From assembly GCF_035317345.1 (NCBI RefSeq), contig NZ_JAYKTU010000001.1: DNA of 64,000 nt. One strand, written 5' to 3'. Shown here piece after piece: positions 41,755-50,512 of the stretch. The stretch is from Cellvibrio fontiphilus (GTDB taxonomy: Bacteria > Pseudomonadota > Gammaproteobacteria > Pseudomonadales > Cellvibrionaceae). Positions within the stretch are counted from its first letter, which is position 1; each line of letters opens with the position of its first letter. The translations under genes and the position numbers were made by a program. The notes under the pieces are model-generated. The model had not been told where the DNA came from. It saw nothing but the letters and a program-made list of their open reading frames with translations, and searched no databases.

Positions 41755-44271
41755 TCAAAATTCAATGTTGAGTTTGTTATCAACTTTGAGTAATTCGCGT
41801 TTAAATATTTGCTGGATTTTTTGCAGCGCCTCGGGTGACTCTGCTTCAAAACGCAGTGTTAATGCCGGCGAGGTATTGGAGGCGCGCACCAAGCCCCAAC
41901 CCTTGGTGTAATCCACACGCAGGCCATCAATAGTGGTGACAGCGCCATTGGCAAAATCACCGCTCTCGGCCAATTTTTTGATCAGGCCAAACTTGTCCTG
42001 ATCACTGACGTTGACCTTGATTTCCGGTGTGGCGTGGAGCTGCGGAAAACTGGCAAAAATAGCGTCTATGCTCTGGTCGCGCAGGGTGATAATTTCCAGC
42101 AGGCGCGCCATGGCATAAATGCCATCGTCAAACCCATACCAGCGATCCTTGATAAAAATGTGGCCGGAATATTCGCCGCCAATCAGCGCCTGGGTTTCTT
42201 CCATTTTGGCTTTCATGGGCGAGTGACCGGTTTTCCACATGATCGGGCGGCCGCCATAACTGCTGATAACCTGATTCAGTTGGCGCGAGCATTTTACGTC
42301 GAAGAGCACGTCGGCGCCTGGGTTGCGCGCAAGAATATCTTTGGCGTAGAGCATCAACAATCGGTCTGGCCAGATAATGTCACCCTTGGGAGTGACCACC
42401 ACCAGACGGTCGCCATCGCCATCAAAGGCAACGCCTATATCGGCATTCACTTCCTGTACCTTGGCGATGAGCGCTTGCAGGTTTTGCTCGATAGTCGGGT
42501 CTGGGTTGTGATTGGGGAATTCGCCGTCTATCTCGCAAAACAGCGGGGTGACTTCGCAGCCCAATTCTTCAAATAGCTGGGGTGCAACCAAGCCGGTCAC
42601 AGCATTGCCTGCATCCACTACCAAGTGGATATTGCCGGCCAGGGCGACATCGGAAAATACCCGCTCTATATAGTCGGGAATAATGGTGCGCGGTGTCTCT
42701 TCCCCAAGACCCTGGTGAAAGCGCTGCTCAAGAATGCGCGCACGCAGCTCCGTCACCGAGTCATCGGCCAGGGCGCGATTGTTGATCACGACTTTAAAGC
42801 CGTTGTACTCCTTGGGGTTGTGGCTGGCGGTGACCATCACGCCGCTGTGGGTGTCGTCAAAATGAAAGGTGGCGAAGTACATCAAGGGGGTTGGCACCAT
42901 GCCTATATTGATGACATTACAGCCAGTGCGCAGAATGCCTTTGATCAAGGCTTGGGTTAAAGCTTCGCTGTGGGTGCGGCCATCACGCGCTACCACTATG
43001 CTGTGCTCGCCCTGATCCAGAGCTTCACTGCCTACCGCCTGGCCGATGAGCTGTGCAAGTTGCGGGGTAATCTGGCTATTTACCAGACCGCGGATATCGT
43101 AGGAGCGAAAGATTTCCGCTGGTACATCCTTTTCGTCGACACTGTGGCGCTGGGCGCCACCGGTTTTTTTGCCTGAGGCCTGATTCAAGCCGAGTATGTC
43201 TTCATCTTCGTCAATAACGGCAATATCAAGAATGTCCTGATTCTGGAACATGGGGTTGGTGAGCGCTTCTTCAGCGGCAGCTTCTTTGGTTTCTTTGCTG
43301 GCTTGTACTGTCTCCTGCAGGCTGGGGCCTGCACTCTCATTGGTGTTGAAGGTGGCGCGAGTGATAACTTTGCTCAGGAACCAGCAGAGTGCGAGGCTCG
43401 CAGCAGCGATCAAGCTGACAATAAACAGCCAGAGGGTGGGCAATTCTTCCGCACGCAGTTTGAGCTGTTCCGAGGGCGTAAAGTCCAGGGTTAGATAACT
43501 ATTGGCGACCTTGCCCGAGGCTTTTGGTCCGGCGTTGCCCGTGCCGGATTTACGCACTATCTGGGCTGGGCTGCCGGCAAATTGCTGCTGTAAAACTGTT
43601 TCCCCCAAGCTTGGATCGCTGCCAGCGAACAGGGCGAGCAAAGGGGCGGCATCGGTGGTGATCAGCAACGAGCCCAAGGGCGCGGAATCTGCGCCAGTAG
43701 TTACCGGTCTGGCCCACTGGAACATCCAGCGTTTATTGATCTCTACAAGTTCAGGCAGCGGGGTTTTACCCTGCTCGGCACGTTGGATCAAATCCAGTTC
43801 CAGATAGCGCAGGGGAAATTCCGCTTCGCGATCCAGTGTCGCTGTGCCAGTGGGTGTAAGGTAAATGTTTAGTACCCTTTCATCCTGGGCGGCCAGGGCT
43901 TGTGCCAATCGCGCGCGCGCGGCGGTGTTATTGTCCGGGTTATCGGCGGCAAGCTGTGCAGCCCATGCACTGTTTGCACTCAGTGCCTCAACACGCAGTG
44001 CATCCGCTTGCAGATGTTTTTCCAGTAAGGCCGCGCGCTCCGCAACGGATTCCTGGGTGAGGCGCTGCAGGTTTTCGCGATTTTGCTCGACCACCAGGGT
44101 TTGATAGAGAAAAAATGCCGCCAATAAATTTACGGCCAAGGCAATAGCCAGCAGGATAAGCAGAATCTTTTGCTGTACCGCCGCCCTGCGTTTTGCCTGC
44201 TCCAATGCGCGCTGGGCGCTGCGGGAAAGTGGAGTGGCGCTCTGATTCTTATTGGAATCCCGTGGTTTCAC
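41755..44271 (-). CDS. algC: AlgC-type phosphomannomutase/phosphoglucomutase with membrane-anchored N-terminus
   Basis: This 838-residue protein fuses two parts. Residues 1-385: TM1 near 36-58, a periplasmic domain, TM2 near 278-304 and a linker. Residues about 385-838: an alpha-D-phosphohexomutase with the phosphoserine loop VTASHNPKEYNG near residue 482, the metal loop FDGDGDRLVVV, the sugar loop GGEYSGH and the phosphate site RASNTSPAL. AlgC makes mannose-1-P and glucose-1-P for lipopolysaccharide and exopolysaccharide precursors. It is much longer than the soluble 460-residue form. Pseudomonas AlgC genes can also be annotated with such an extension. The extension may link sugar-nucleotide supply to the membrane; that is inference. 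Confidence 0.92.
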   Translation of the reverse strand: MKPRDSNKNQSATPLSRSAQRALEQAKRRAAVQQKILLILLAIALAVNLLAAFFLYQTLVVEQNRENLQRLTQESVAERAALLEKHLQADALRVEALSANSAWAAQLAADNPDNNTAARARLAQALAAQDERVLNIYLTPTGTATLDREAEFPLRYLELDLIQRAEQGKTPLPELVEINKRWMFQWARPVTTGADSAPLGSLLITTDAAPLLALFAGSDPSLGETVLQQQFAGSPAQIVRKSGTGNAGPKASGKVANSYLTLDFTPSEQLKLRAEELPTLWLFIVSLIAAASLALCWFLSKVITRATFNTNESAGPSLQETVQASKETKEAAAEEALTNPMFQNQDILDIAVIDEDEDILGLNQASGKKTGGAQRHSVDEKDVPAEIFRSYDIRGLVNSQITPQLAQLIGQAVGSEALDQGEHSIVVARDGRTHSEALTQALIKGILRTGCNVINIGMVPTPLMYFATFHFDDTHSGVMVTASHNPKEYNGFKVVINNRALADDSVTELRARILEQRFHQGLGEETPRTIIPDYIERVFSDVALAGNIHLVVDAGNAVTGLVAPQLFEELGCEVTPLFCEIDGEFPNHNPDPTIEQNLQALIAKVQEVNADIGVAFDGDGDRLVVVTPKGDIIWPDRLLMLYAKDILARNPGADVLFDVKCSRQLNQVISSYGGRPIMWKTGHSPMKAKMEETQALIGGEYSGHIFIKDRWYGFDDGIYAMARLLEIITLRDQSIDAIFASFPQLHATPEIKVNVSDQDKFGLIKKLAESGDFANGAVTTIDGLRVDYTKGWGLVRASNTSPALTLRFEAESPEALQKIQQIFKRELLKVDNKLNIEF

Positions 44272-44325
44272 TTGATTACCTTTTGTTCGATAAGAGGGTT
44301 GTCTAAAACGGGTACTTGCCGGTTG

Positions 44326-45561
44326 TTATTTTGCTTGCTCGGCTGTCGAGTGCTTGTCCAATCTACCAGCCAGCATGGCAATCAGCTCCCGTGCCAACTG
44401 GGTTTTGCTGCGTTGGCTCAGCGCCTGAACCCCGCTGTTATCTACCAGCGTGACCGCATTGTCATCGCTATTAAAACCGATTTGGGTGTCGCCGACGTTG
44501 TTGGCAATCACCAAGTCCAGATTCTTGCGTTGCAATTTGGCGCGCGCATGCTCCAGCAACCGCTCGGTCTCGGCAGCAAAGCCCACGGTAAACGGGCGCC
44601 GTGGCAGGGCGGCGACGCTCGCCACTATGTCGGGGTTTTTCACCAGCGTCAGGGTGATGCTCTCTTCCGCGCCTTTTTTCAGTTTTTGGCTGGCAATCTG
44701 GGCAGGGCGATAATCCGCGACCGCCGCCGCCGCGATAAATAAGTCGCAGTCTGGCGCGGCAGCCATGCTCGCCTCGTACATTTCCTGCGCGCTGGTAACA
44801 TCAATACGGGTGACCCGCGCCGGTGTTTTGAGCTGGGTAGGGCCGCTAATCAGGATAGTTTTAGCGCCGGCTTCGGCGGCGGCCTCGGCCAGCGCATAGC
44901 CCATCTTGCCGGAGCTGTGATTGCTCAAATAGCGCACCGGGTCTATGGCTTCGCGGGTAGGGCCGGCGGTAATCACCAGGGTTTTACCGGCGAGACTGCC
45001 GGTCGCAAACAGCCCGGCGGCGGCATCAACCAGCTGCAGCGGTTCCAACATGCGCCCCGGCCCCACATCGCCGCACGCCTGGCCACCCTCAGCGGGGCCA
45101 AACACGATCACTTTGCGCTCAATCAAGCATTCCAGGTTGGCCTGGGTCGCGGCGTTGTGCCACATGCCCTGGTTCATCGCCGGTGCCAGCGCGATTGGCG
45201 CTTTGGTCGCAAGGCAAATACTGCTGAGCAGGTCATTGCCCATGCCCTGTGCCAAGCGCGCCATAAAATCCGCTGTGGCGGGGGCGATGAGTACCAAATC
45301 CGCCCAGCGCGCCAACTGGATATGCCCCATGCCCGCTTCGGCTTTCGGGTCGAGTAATTGCGTATGCACCGGGTTGCCAGACAGCGCCTGCAGGGTCAGC
45401 GGGGTAATAAATTCCTGCGCCGCCGGTGTCATCACAACCTGCACACTCGCGCCAGCATCCTGCAGGCGGCGCACCAGATCGGCACTTTTATAGGCCGCAA
45501 TACCGCCGGTAACACCGAGCAAAATCTGTTTATTGGCAAGGGATTGGCTGGAAGCTGACAT
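44326..45561 (-). CDS. coaBC: CoaBC, bifunctional phosphopantothenoylcysteine synthetase/decarboxylase
   Basis: This protein of about 411 residues catalyses two steps of coenzyme A synthesis. The N-terminal flavoprotein decarboxylase (CoaC) has ILLGVTGGIAAYKSADLVRRL near residues 13-33, the active His region and PAMNQGMWHNAATQANL. The C-terminal synthetase (CoaB) begins at about KTLVITAGPTREAIDPVRYLSNHSSGKMGYALAEAA and contains AAVADYRP. I start at the ATG at 45559-45561; ten further codons upstream are not conserved. In Pseudomonas dut lies between this gene and algC; here only 54 bases separate them and dut is not in the window. Confidence 0.95.
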   Translation of the reverse strand: MSASSQSLANKQILLGVTGGIAAYKSADLVRRLQDAGASVQVVMTPAAQEFITPLTLQALSGNPVHTQLLDPKAEAGMGHIQLARWADLVLIAPATADFMARLAQGMGNDLLSSICLATKAPIALAPAMNQGMWHNAATQANLECLIERKVIVFGPAEGGQACGDVGPGRMLEPLQLVDAAAGLFATGSLAGKTLVITAGPTREAIDPVRYLSNHSSGKMGYALAEAAAEAGAKTILISGPTQLKTPARVTRIDVTSAQEMYEASMAAAPDCDLFIAAAAVADYRPAQIASQKLKKGAEESITLTLVKNPDIVASVAALPRRPFTVGFAAETERLLEHARAKLQRKNLDLVIANNVGDTQIGFNSDDNAVTLVDNSGVQALSQRSKTQLARELIAMLAGRLDKHSTAEQAK

Positions 45562-45797
45562 AGTGATCCACAATGGAAGGGCTGGGCACACTCAGGGTGC
45601 GGCGGTTAAACATCCACATCAACCTTAGCGCGCCTTGGAGTAATTGGCCACTTACGCCGGCGGCCGCGTCTGGCTTGACGAAAGCCCGCTAAGATACCAT
45701 TCTTGCCAGCAATTTCGTAACTGCCCGGGCGTTGCCTAGGTAGCTACCAACAGGATGCCGCGCACCATGCGCGGGTTACAGATAAAAGGAGATTGTT

Positions 45798-46472
45798 ATG
45801 TCCATTGCCGATTGGCCCGCCGCTGAACGCCCCCGCGAAAAACTACTCACCCTTGGCCCGCGCGCCTTATCCGACGCCGAGTTGCTTGCCATCTTCCTGC
45901 GTGTTGGCTGCGTCGGCAAATCGGCGGTAGACCTCGCCCGGGAGTTGTTGCAGCAATACGGTGGTCTGCGCCCATTGCTAGAGGCATCCCAGCGGGATTT
46001 TTGTAAAGGCTTGGGGCTGGGCGATGCCAAATATGCCCAGCTGCAGGCAGTCCTGGAAATGGGGCGCCGGCATTTATCGGCCTCACTCAAATCCGGCGAT
46101 TTGTTAAACAGCCCGAATCTGGTGCGCCAATATCTGAGCGCCCAGCTGCGCCATCAACCGCGCGAAGTCTTTGCGGTGTTGTTTCTCGATAATCAAAACC
46201 GGCTGATGGTTTACGAGGAGTTGTTTTTTGGCACTATCGATGGCGCCTCGGTCTACCCCCGCGAAGTGGTGCGACGCGCTTTGGCGCACAATGCCGCTGC
46301 CGTTATTTTTGCCCACAATCATCCCAGCGGCATCGCCGAGCCCAGTCAGGCTGACCAGCGCATTACCCAGCGGCTAGTTGCCGCGCTGGATTTGGTCGAT
46401 GTGCGGGTGGTGGATCATATGGTCGTGGGCGATGGCGAGGTGGTGTCTTTTGCCGAGCGGGGTTTACTGTGA
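45798..46472 (+). CDS. radC: RadC family JAB-domain protein
   Basis: This 224-residue protein has an N-terminal helix-hairpin-helix region (RALSDAELLAIFLRVGCVGKSAVDLARELL) and a C-terminal JAB/MPN metal-binding core. The motif is VIFAHNHPSGIAEPSQADQRIT near residues 172-193, with His-x-His and downstream Asp. Despite the name, no role in DNA repair is firmly shown. It is divergent from coaBC, as usual. A strong AAGGAG precedes the ATG. Confidence 0.93.
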   Translation: MSIADWPAAERPREKLLTLGPRALSDAELLAIFLRVGCVGKSAVDLARELLQQYGGLRPLLEASQRDFCKGLGLGDAKYAQLQAVLEMGRRHLSASLKSGDLLNSPNLVRQYLSAQLRHQPREVFAVLFLDNQNRLMVYEELFFGTIDGASVYPREVVRRALAHNAAAVIFAHNHPSGIAEPSQADQRITQRLVAALDLVDVRVVDHMVVGDGEVVSFAERGLL

Positions 46473-46605
46473 TGCAAATCAGGTCGCCACAATGGATTGC
46501 TAGCGCACATAGCCTCTAAATGTTAATTTTGGTGCCATTTTGCGCAAGTCTCCGGCGCGCTGCTATAACCCTACTGACCACAAACGTTTTATCACTTCTT
46601 CATCA

Positions 46606-47532
46606 ATGGAAAATGCTGTGAACAGCCATTTGGACATACTCCTCGACATGCTGTCGGCGCTACCCGATCCGGTTTTTGTGCTGACCGAATCCGGGCGCTA
46701 TGCCGCCTTGATCGGCGGCCAGGATCGCCAGCATTATCACGATGGTGCGCATCTGGTTGATTTCAGTCTTTACGATGTGCTGCCCAAGGCCAAAGCTGAT
46801 TGGTTTTTGGAGCAGATCAACATCACTCTGGCGCTAAACCAGCTGCGCATCGTGGAGTACGGGCTTGCCGGGACGGATGTCGATGGTCTTGATACCCGGC
46901 AGGGGCCAGAGGGGGAGATCTGGTTTGAGGGGCGCATCCAGCCCTTGGCGACCCCGGTTAATAATGAGCGCGCGGTTGTCTGGGTCGCCTGTAATATTAC
47001 GCGCCGGCACCAGCTGGAAGCCCAGTTACAGTTGTTGAGCGAAACCGATGAACTTACAGGTGCCTATAATCGCCGCCGGCTGCTGGACTCTCTCAAGCTA
47101 TCGCTGGCGCAATTCAGGGAGCAGCAAATACCTACAGCACTAGTGCTGATGGACGTTGATCACTTCAAGAGCATCAATGACCGTTTCGGACATATCGCAG
47201 GGGATGAGGTATTGCGCGGCATGGCTCATCACGCCATGGCGCATTTGCGCGAGGGTGATCTTTTTGCCCGTTTTGGCGGCGAAGAGTTCGCGCTGCTGTT
47301 GCCCAATACAGCTTTGGACACCGCCACAGCGATTGCCGAACGCCTGCGACAAACGATTGCGTTTGGCAATTTCCTGCCGCAAAGCCATCCGCCGTTAATA
47401 GTGACTGCCAGCATGGGGTTGAGTCTGATTCAAGCACATGACCAGGCCATAGAAACTATTTTGCGGCGTGTCGACGATGCGCTCTATCAAGCCAAGCGCA
47501 GTGGACGCAATTGCCTTGTCGTAGCTGCCTAG
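46606..47532 (+). CDS. diguanylate cyclase with PAS-like sensor
   Basis: This protein of about 308 residues has an N-terminal PAS-like domain (residues 10-135, with LPDPVFVLTESGRYAALIGG and IWFEGRIQPL...WVACNITRR) and a C-terminal GGDEF domain. The active motif is GGEEF near residues 224-228. An inhibitory RxxD site (REGD) lies exactly five residues before it, so product feedback by c-di-GMP is likely. DVDHFKSINDRFGH is present. No membrane segment is visible; the sensor is cytoplasmic. I start at the ATG at 46606. Upstream in-frame residues are not PAS-like. Downstream is the rpmB promoter. Confidence 0.93.
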   Translation: MENAVNSHLDILLDMLSALPDPVFVLTESGRYAALIGGQDRQHYHDGAHLVDFSLYDVLPKAKADWFLEQINITLALNQLRIVEYGLAGTDVDGLDTRQGPEGEIWFEGRIQPLATPVNNERAVVWVACNITRRHQLEAQLQLLSETDELTGAYNRRRLLDSLKLSLAQFREQQIPTALVLMDVDHFKSINDRFGHIAGDEVLRGMAHHAMAHLREGDLFARFGGEEFALLLPNTALDTATAIAERLRQTIAFGNFLPQSHPPLIVTASMGLSLIQAHDQAIETILRRVDDALYQAKRSGRNCLVVAA

Positions 47533-47863
47533 ACAGGGTTGTTGTCCGGCCGACATCCTCCGAATTTGAACTGCCCAGGTAAAACAACAGGTTTGTGGTC
47601 AAAAAAACAGCTTTTCATTGCTATTGCGGGACTGTTTTGGTATAAAACGCGGCTCTTTGCGGCAGGGTTGTGAAGACGTATTAAAAGAGCGTCATTTCAG
47701 CGCGAATTCCCCTCTGGAATTTGCTGCTCCAATCCTGATTTAACCCGCGTTTAGGAAAGAATAGGCTGCTTACAACAATGCTCTAGGCTGGTTGTTAGTC
47801 TGTTTGACGGTTCTAACACAGCGCTTCCAGCTTAGCGCGCTGATTTTTTAATGAGGCAATAAA
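47533..47863 (+). promoter_or_regulatory. rpmB-rpmG leader and promoter region
   Basis: These 331 bases hold no gene. A good sigma-70 promoter lies at 47618-47646: TTGCTA, 17-base spacer, TATAAA. The implied transcript start near 47653 leaves a leader of about 210 bases, long for a ribosomal operon. The leader has short inverted repeats (for instance around 47700-47740 and 47760-47800), but I could not assign a known ribosomal-protein control element. Confidence 0.6.
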
Positions 47864-48100
47864 ATGTCCAAGGTATGTCAAGTTACTGGTAAACGTCCAA
47901 TTACCGGCAACAATGTTTCCCACGCAAAAAACCACACCAAGCGTCGTTTTTTGCCAAACCTGCAATCCCACCGTTTTTGGGTAGAAGCTGAGAAGCGTTT
48001 TGTGACTCTGCGTCTGACTCCAAAAGGTATGCGTATCATCGACAAGCGCGGCATTGAAGCTGTGTTGGCTGATGTTCGTGCCAACGGCCACAAAGTGTAA
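47864..48100 (+). CDS. rpmB: 50S ribosomal protein L28
   Basis: This 78-residue basic protein matches bacterial L28: MSKVCQVTGKRPITGNNVSHA, then TKRRFLPNLQSHRFWVE and LRLTPKGMRIIDKRGIE. Length is exact for proteobacterial L28. It is 15 bases from rpmG, the universal partner in this group. GAGG lies before the ATG. Confidence 0.98.
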   Translation: MSKVCQVTGKRPITGNNVSHAKNHTKRRFLPNLQSHRFWVEAEKRFVTLRLTPKGMRIIDKRGIEAVLADVRANGHKV

Positions 48101-48115
48101 TTAGGAGCTTTAGTC

Positions 48116-48271
48116 ATGCGCGAAAAAATTCGTCTGAACTCTTCTGCTGGTACTGGTCACTTCTACACCACTGACAAGAACAAGCGTACCATGCCAGAAA
48201 AGATGGAAATCAAAAAGTACGATCCAGTTGTGCGCAAGCACGTGGTCTACAAAGAAGGCAAAATCAAGTAA
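48116..48271 (+). CDS. rpmG: 50S ribosomal protein L33
   Basis: This 51-residue protein is L33 of the zinc-free type: it begins MREKIRLNSSAGTGHFYTTD, and no Cys pairs are present. It includes the usual RTMPEKMEIKKYDPVVRKHV part. It follows rpmB with TTAGGAG before the ATG. Its stop TAA is at 48269-48271. A strong terminator follows. Confidence 0.98.
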   Translation: MREKIRLNSSAGTGHFYTTDKNKRTMPEKMEIKKYDPVVRKHVVYKEGKIK

Positions 48272-48287
48272 CTACTTGATCTGCTTT

Positions 48288-48324
48288 AAAAACCCGGCCT
48301 TGGTTAACCAGCGCCGGGTTTTTT
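48288..48324 (+). terminator. terminator after rpmG
   Basis: AAAAACCCGGC pairs with GCCGGGTTTTT over a 15-base loop that itself contains TTGGTTAACCA, followed by a run of T. Confidence 0.88.
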
Positions 48325-48418
48325 ATTGCCTATGATTTATCGGATTGCTCCGAGGTGTACTTTTCCCGGGCGCACTTTTTGCCGGATTCGCTTGTTTATA
48401 GAAATTGGAGATAAGCCC

Positions 48419-50398
48419 GTGGGGTTATTTGCGCAAATTTTACTGCTATTGGCACTGGCTGTCGTGGTGGTGGTGATCTTCCAGCGCTTGAGGATTCCCT
48501 CAAGCCTCGGCTATTTGCTGGTGGGCTTACTGCTTGGCCCCCATACAGTAGGGCCGGTGATTGATTTGCCGCAGATGACCGCTCTCGCGGAATTCGGCAT
48601 TGTCTTCCTACTCTTTACCATCGGGCTGAATTTTTCTCTGCCGCAACTGCACGCCCTGCGCCATCAGGTATTGGGCTTGGGTACGGGGCAGGTAGTCTTC
48701 ACTACTCTGGTGGTTGCTGGACTCGCGTGGCTGGCGGGGTTTGCGCCGGCGGTTGCGTTTGTGATCGGCGCGGTATTTGCCCAATCTTCCACCACAATTA
48801 TTGGCAAGCAGCTGGCGGAGCAGGGCGAGGACAACAGTCGCCACGGGCGTCTGGGTTTGGCGATGTCGGTGTTTCAGGATGTTACCGCCGTGCCCTTTGT
48901 GGTGATTATTCCCGTGCTGGGGGCGGCAGCCACTGCCGATGTGTTGCTCGGCACCTTGGGCTGGGCACTGGCCAAGGCAGTACTCGCGTTTGCGCTGGTA
49001 TTCGTGGCGGGGCGCTGGTTGCTGCGGCCGGTATTTCATATGGTGGCGGAGCAGCGCTCGGCAGAAGTATTTACGCTCACGGTACTGCTGGTGGCGCTGC
49101 TGGCTGCCTGGACTACCTACAGCCTCGGCTTGTCGCTGGCGTTCGGTGCGTTTTTAGCCGGTATGATGTTGGGTGAAACCGAGTTTCGTCACCAGGTGGA
49201 ATCTACCATTCGGCCTTTCCGCGATGTGCTGCTGGGGCTGTTTTTTGTCGGTATAGGTATGTTGGTTGACCCCGGTGTATTGCCCGGGATTTGGCATTGG
49301 GCGCTGCTTGGGGCACTGGTATTGATATCGAGCAAAACCCTGCTGGTGTACTTGATGGTCAAGCGCAGCGGGGTGGACCCGCTCACTGCCTGGCGCACCG
49401 GATTGTTGCTATCGGTGGGGGGCGAGTTTGGCTTGGCACTTTTGGCCATCGCACTGGGTGCCGGGGTGATTGATAAACAACTGAGCCAGATTGTGCTGAC
49501 GGCGGTGTTGTTTGCCATGATCGCCGGGCCTTTTGTGATTCGCTACAACCGGCGCATCGCTCAAGCCTTGACCTGCCGCACCAAAGAGCAGTTGCCGGAA
49601 TTGGATACTCCCGCGTTAAACCCGGAAGTGGTGGCCGGTTTGCACCAGCACGTGATTATTTGCGGTTATGGTCGCATTGGCCAGAGTGTGGCGCGCTTTC
49701 TGGCGGAGGAGAAGATCCCATTTATAGCGCTGGATCTCGACCCTCAGCGGGTGCGCGAGGCGCATCGTGCCGGCGAGCCGGTTTATTACGGTGATGCTAC
49801 CCAGCGTGACATTCTGGAGGCGCTGGGGCTGGAGCGTGCGCGTCTGGTGGTGATTAGTCACGACGATGTGAATGCTGCACTCAAAATGCTTGCCTATCTG
49901 CACAAGGCTCGCCCCGTTCTGCCAGTGATGGTGCGCACTCGCGATGAAAGCCGGGTGGAAGAGTTGCAAGCGGCAGGTGCACTGGAGGTGGTGCCGGAGA
50001 CGCTGGAGGCGGGGCTGATGATTGCCTCGCAAGTTTTGTTGCTGTTGGATGTCCCCCAATCCCGTGTTGCCCAGCGTATCCAGTTACAGCGCAGTGGTCG
50101 CTACAGCCTGATGCGCGAGTTCTTTCGCGGCGATGAGCTGAGCGAAAAGCCGGAAGAGCGCGATGCCAAGCGCTTGCGCTCTCTGGTGATCCCCGACGCC
50201 AGTCCGGTGATTGGCCACAGGTTGGCGGAGCTGGATCTACCATCTGTGGCGGTGACAGCTTTGGTGCGCCAAGGTGTACGTCAGTCGATGCCCGCGCCAT
50301 CTACCCTGTTACAAGCGGGGGATGTGTTGGTGGTTTACGGCAATATCGAGCACTTGCAGCAGGCCGAGAAACTGTCACTTGTGGTATCGGCAGGCTGA
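48419..50398 (+). CDS. KefB/KefC-type cation:proton antiporter
   Basis: This protein of about 659 residues belongs to the CPA2 family. The first 370 residues form about 12 membrane segments, with LGYLLVGLLLGP, FLLFTIGLNFSL and the FVIGAVFAQSSTTIIGK stretch. A TrkA-N NAD(H)-binding domain follows (VIICGYGRIGQSVARFL near residue 409, YYGDATQRDILEALGL), then a TrkA-C-like domain from about residue 584. This matches potassium efflux systems controlled by nucleotide or glutathione, but Gln or specific residues were not resolved. The GTG start at 48419 has GGAGATAA eight bases before it; the frame upstream (to 48326) overlaps the terminator. The ion is inferred. Confidence 0.9.
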   Translation: MGLFAQILLLLALAVVVVVIFQRLRIPSSLGYLLVGLLLGPHTVGPVIDLPQMTALAEFGIVFLLFTIGLNFSLPQLHALRHQVLGLGTGQVVFTTLVVAGLAWLAGFAPAVAFVIGAVFAQSSTTIIGKQLAEQGEDNSRHGRLGLAMSVFQDVTAVPFVVIIPVLGAAATADVLLGTLGWALAKAVLAFALVFVAGRWLLRPVFHMVAEQRSAEVFTLTVLLVALLAAWTTYSLGLSLAFGAFLAGMMLGETEFRHQVESTIRPFRDVLLGLFFVGIGMLVDPGVLPGIWHWALLGALVLISSKTLLVYLMVKRSGVDPLTAWRTGLLLSVGGEFGLALLAIALGAGVIDKQLSQIVLTAVLFAMIAGPFVIRYNRRIAQALTCRTKEQLPELDTPALNPEVVAGLHQHVIICGYGRIGQSVARFLAEEKIPFIALDLDPQRVREAHRAGEPVYYGDATQRDILEALGLERARLVVISHDDVNAALKMLAYLHKARPVLPVMVRTRDESRVEELQAAGALEVVPETLEAGLMIASQVLLLLDVPQSRVAQRIQLQRSGRYSLMREFFRGDELSEKPEERDAKRLRSLVIPDASPVIGHRLAELDLPSVAVTALVRQGVRQSMPAPSTLLQAGDVLVVYGNIEHLQQAEKLSLVVSAG

Positions 50399-50512
50399 CC
50401 GCCATTCTGGGTCGCGCAAAGAAAATCGCGCCATGCACAGCGCAAATCCGGCGCTGAACTACACTCAACAGAGAATAACTTTTTCGCTTGAGTGCTTGAT
50501 TTGGTGCCAACT

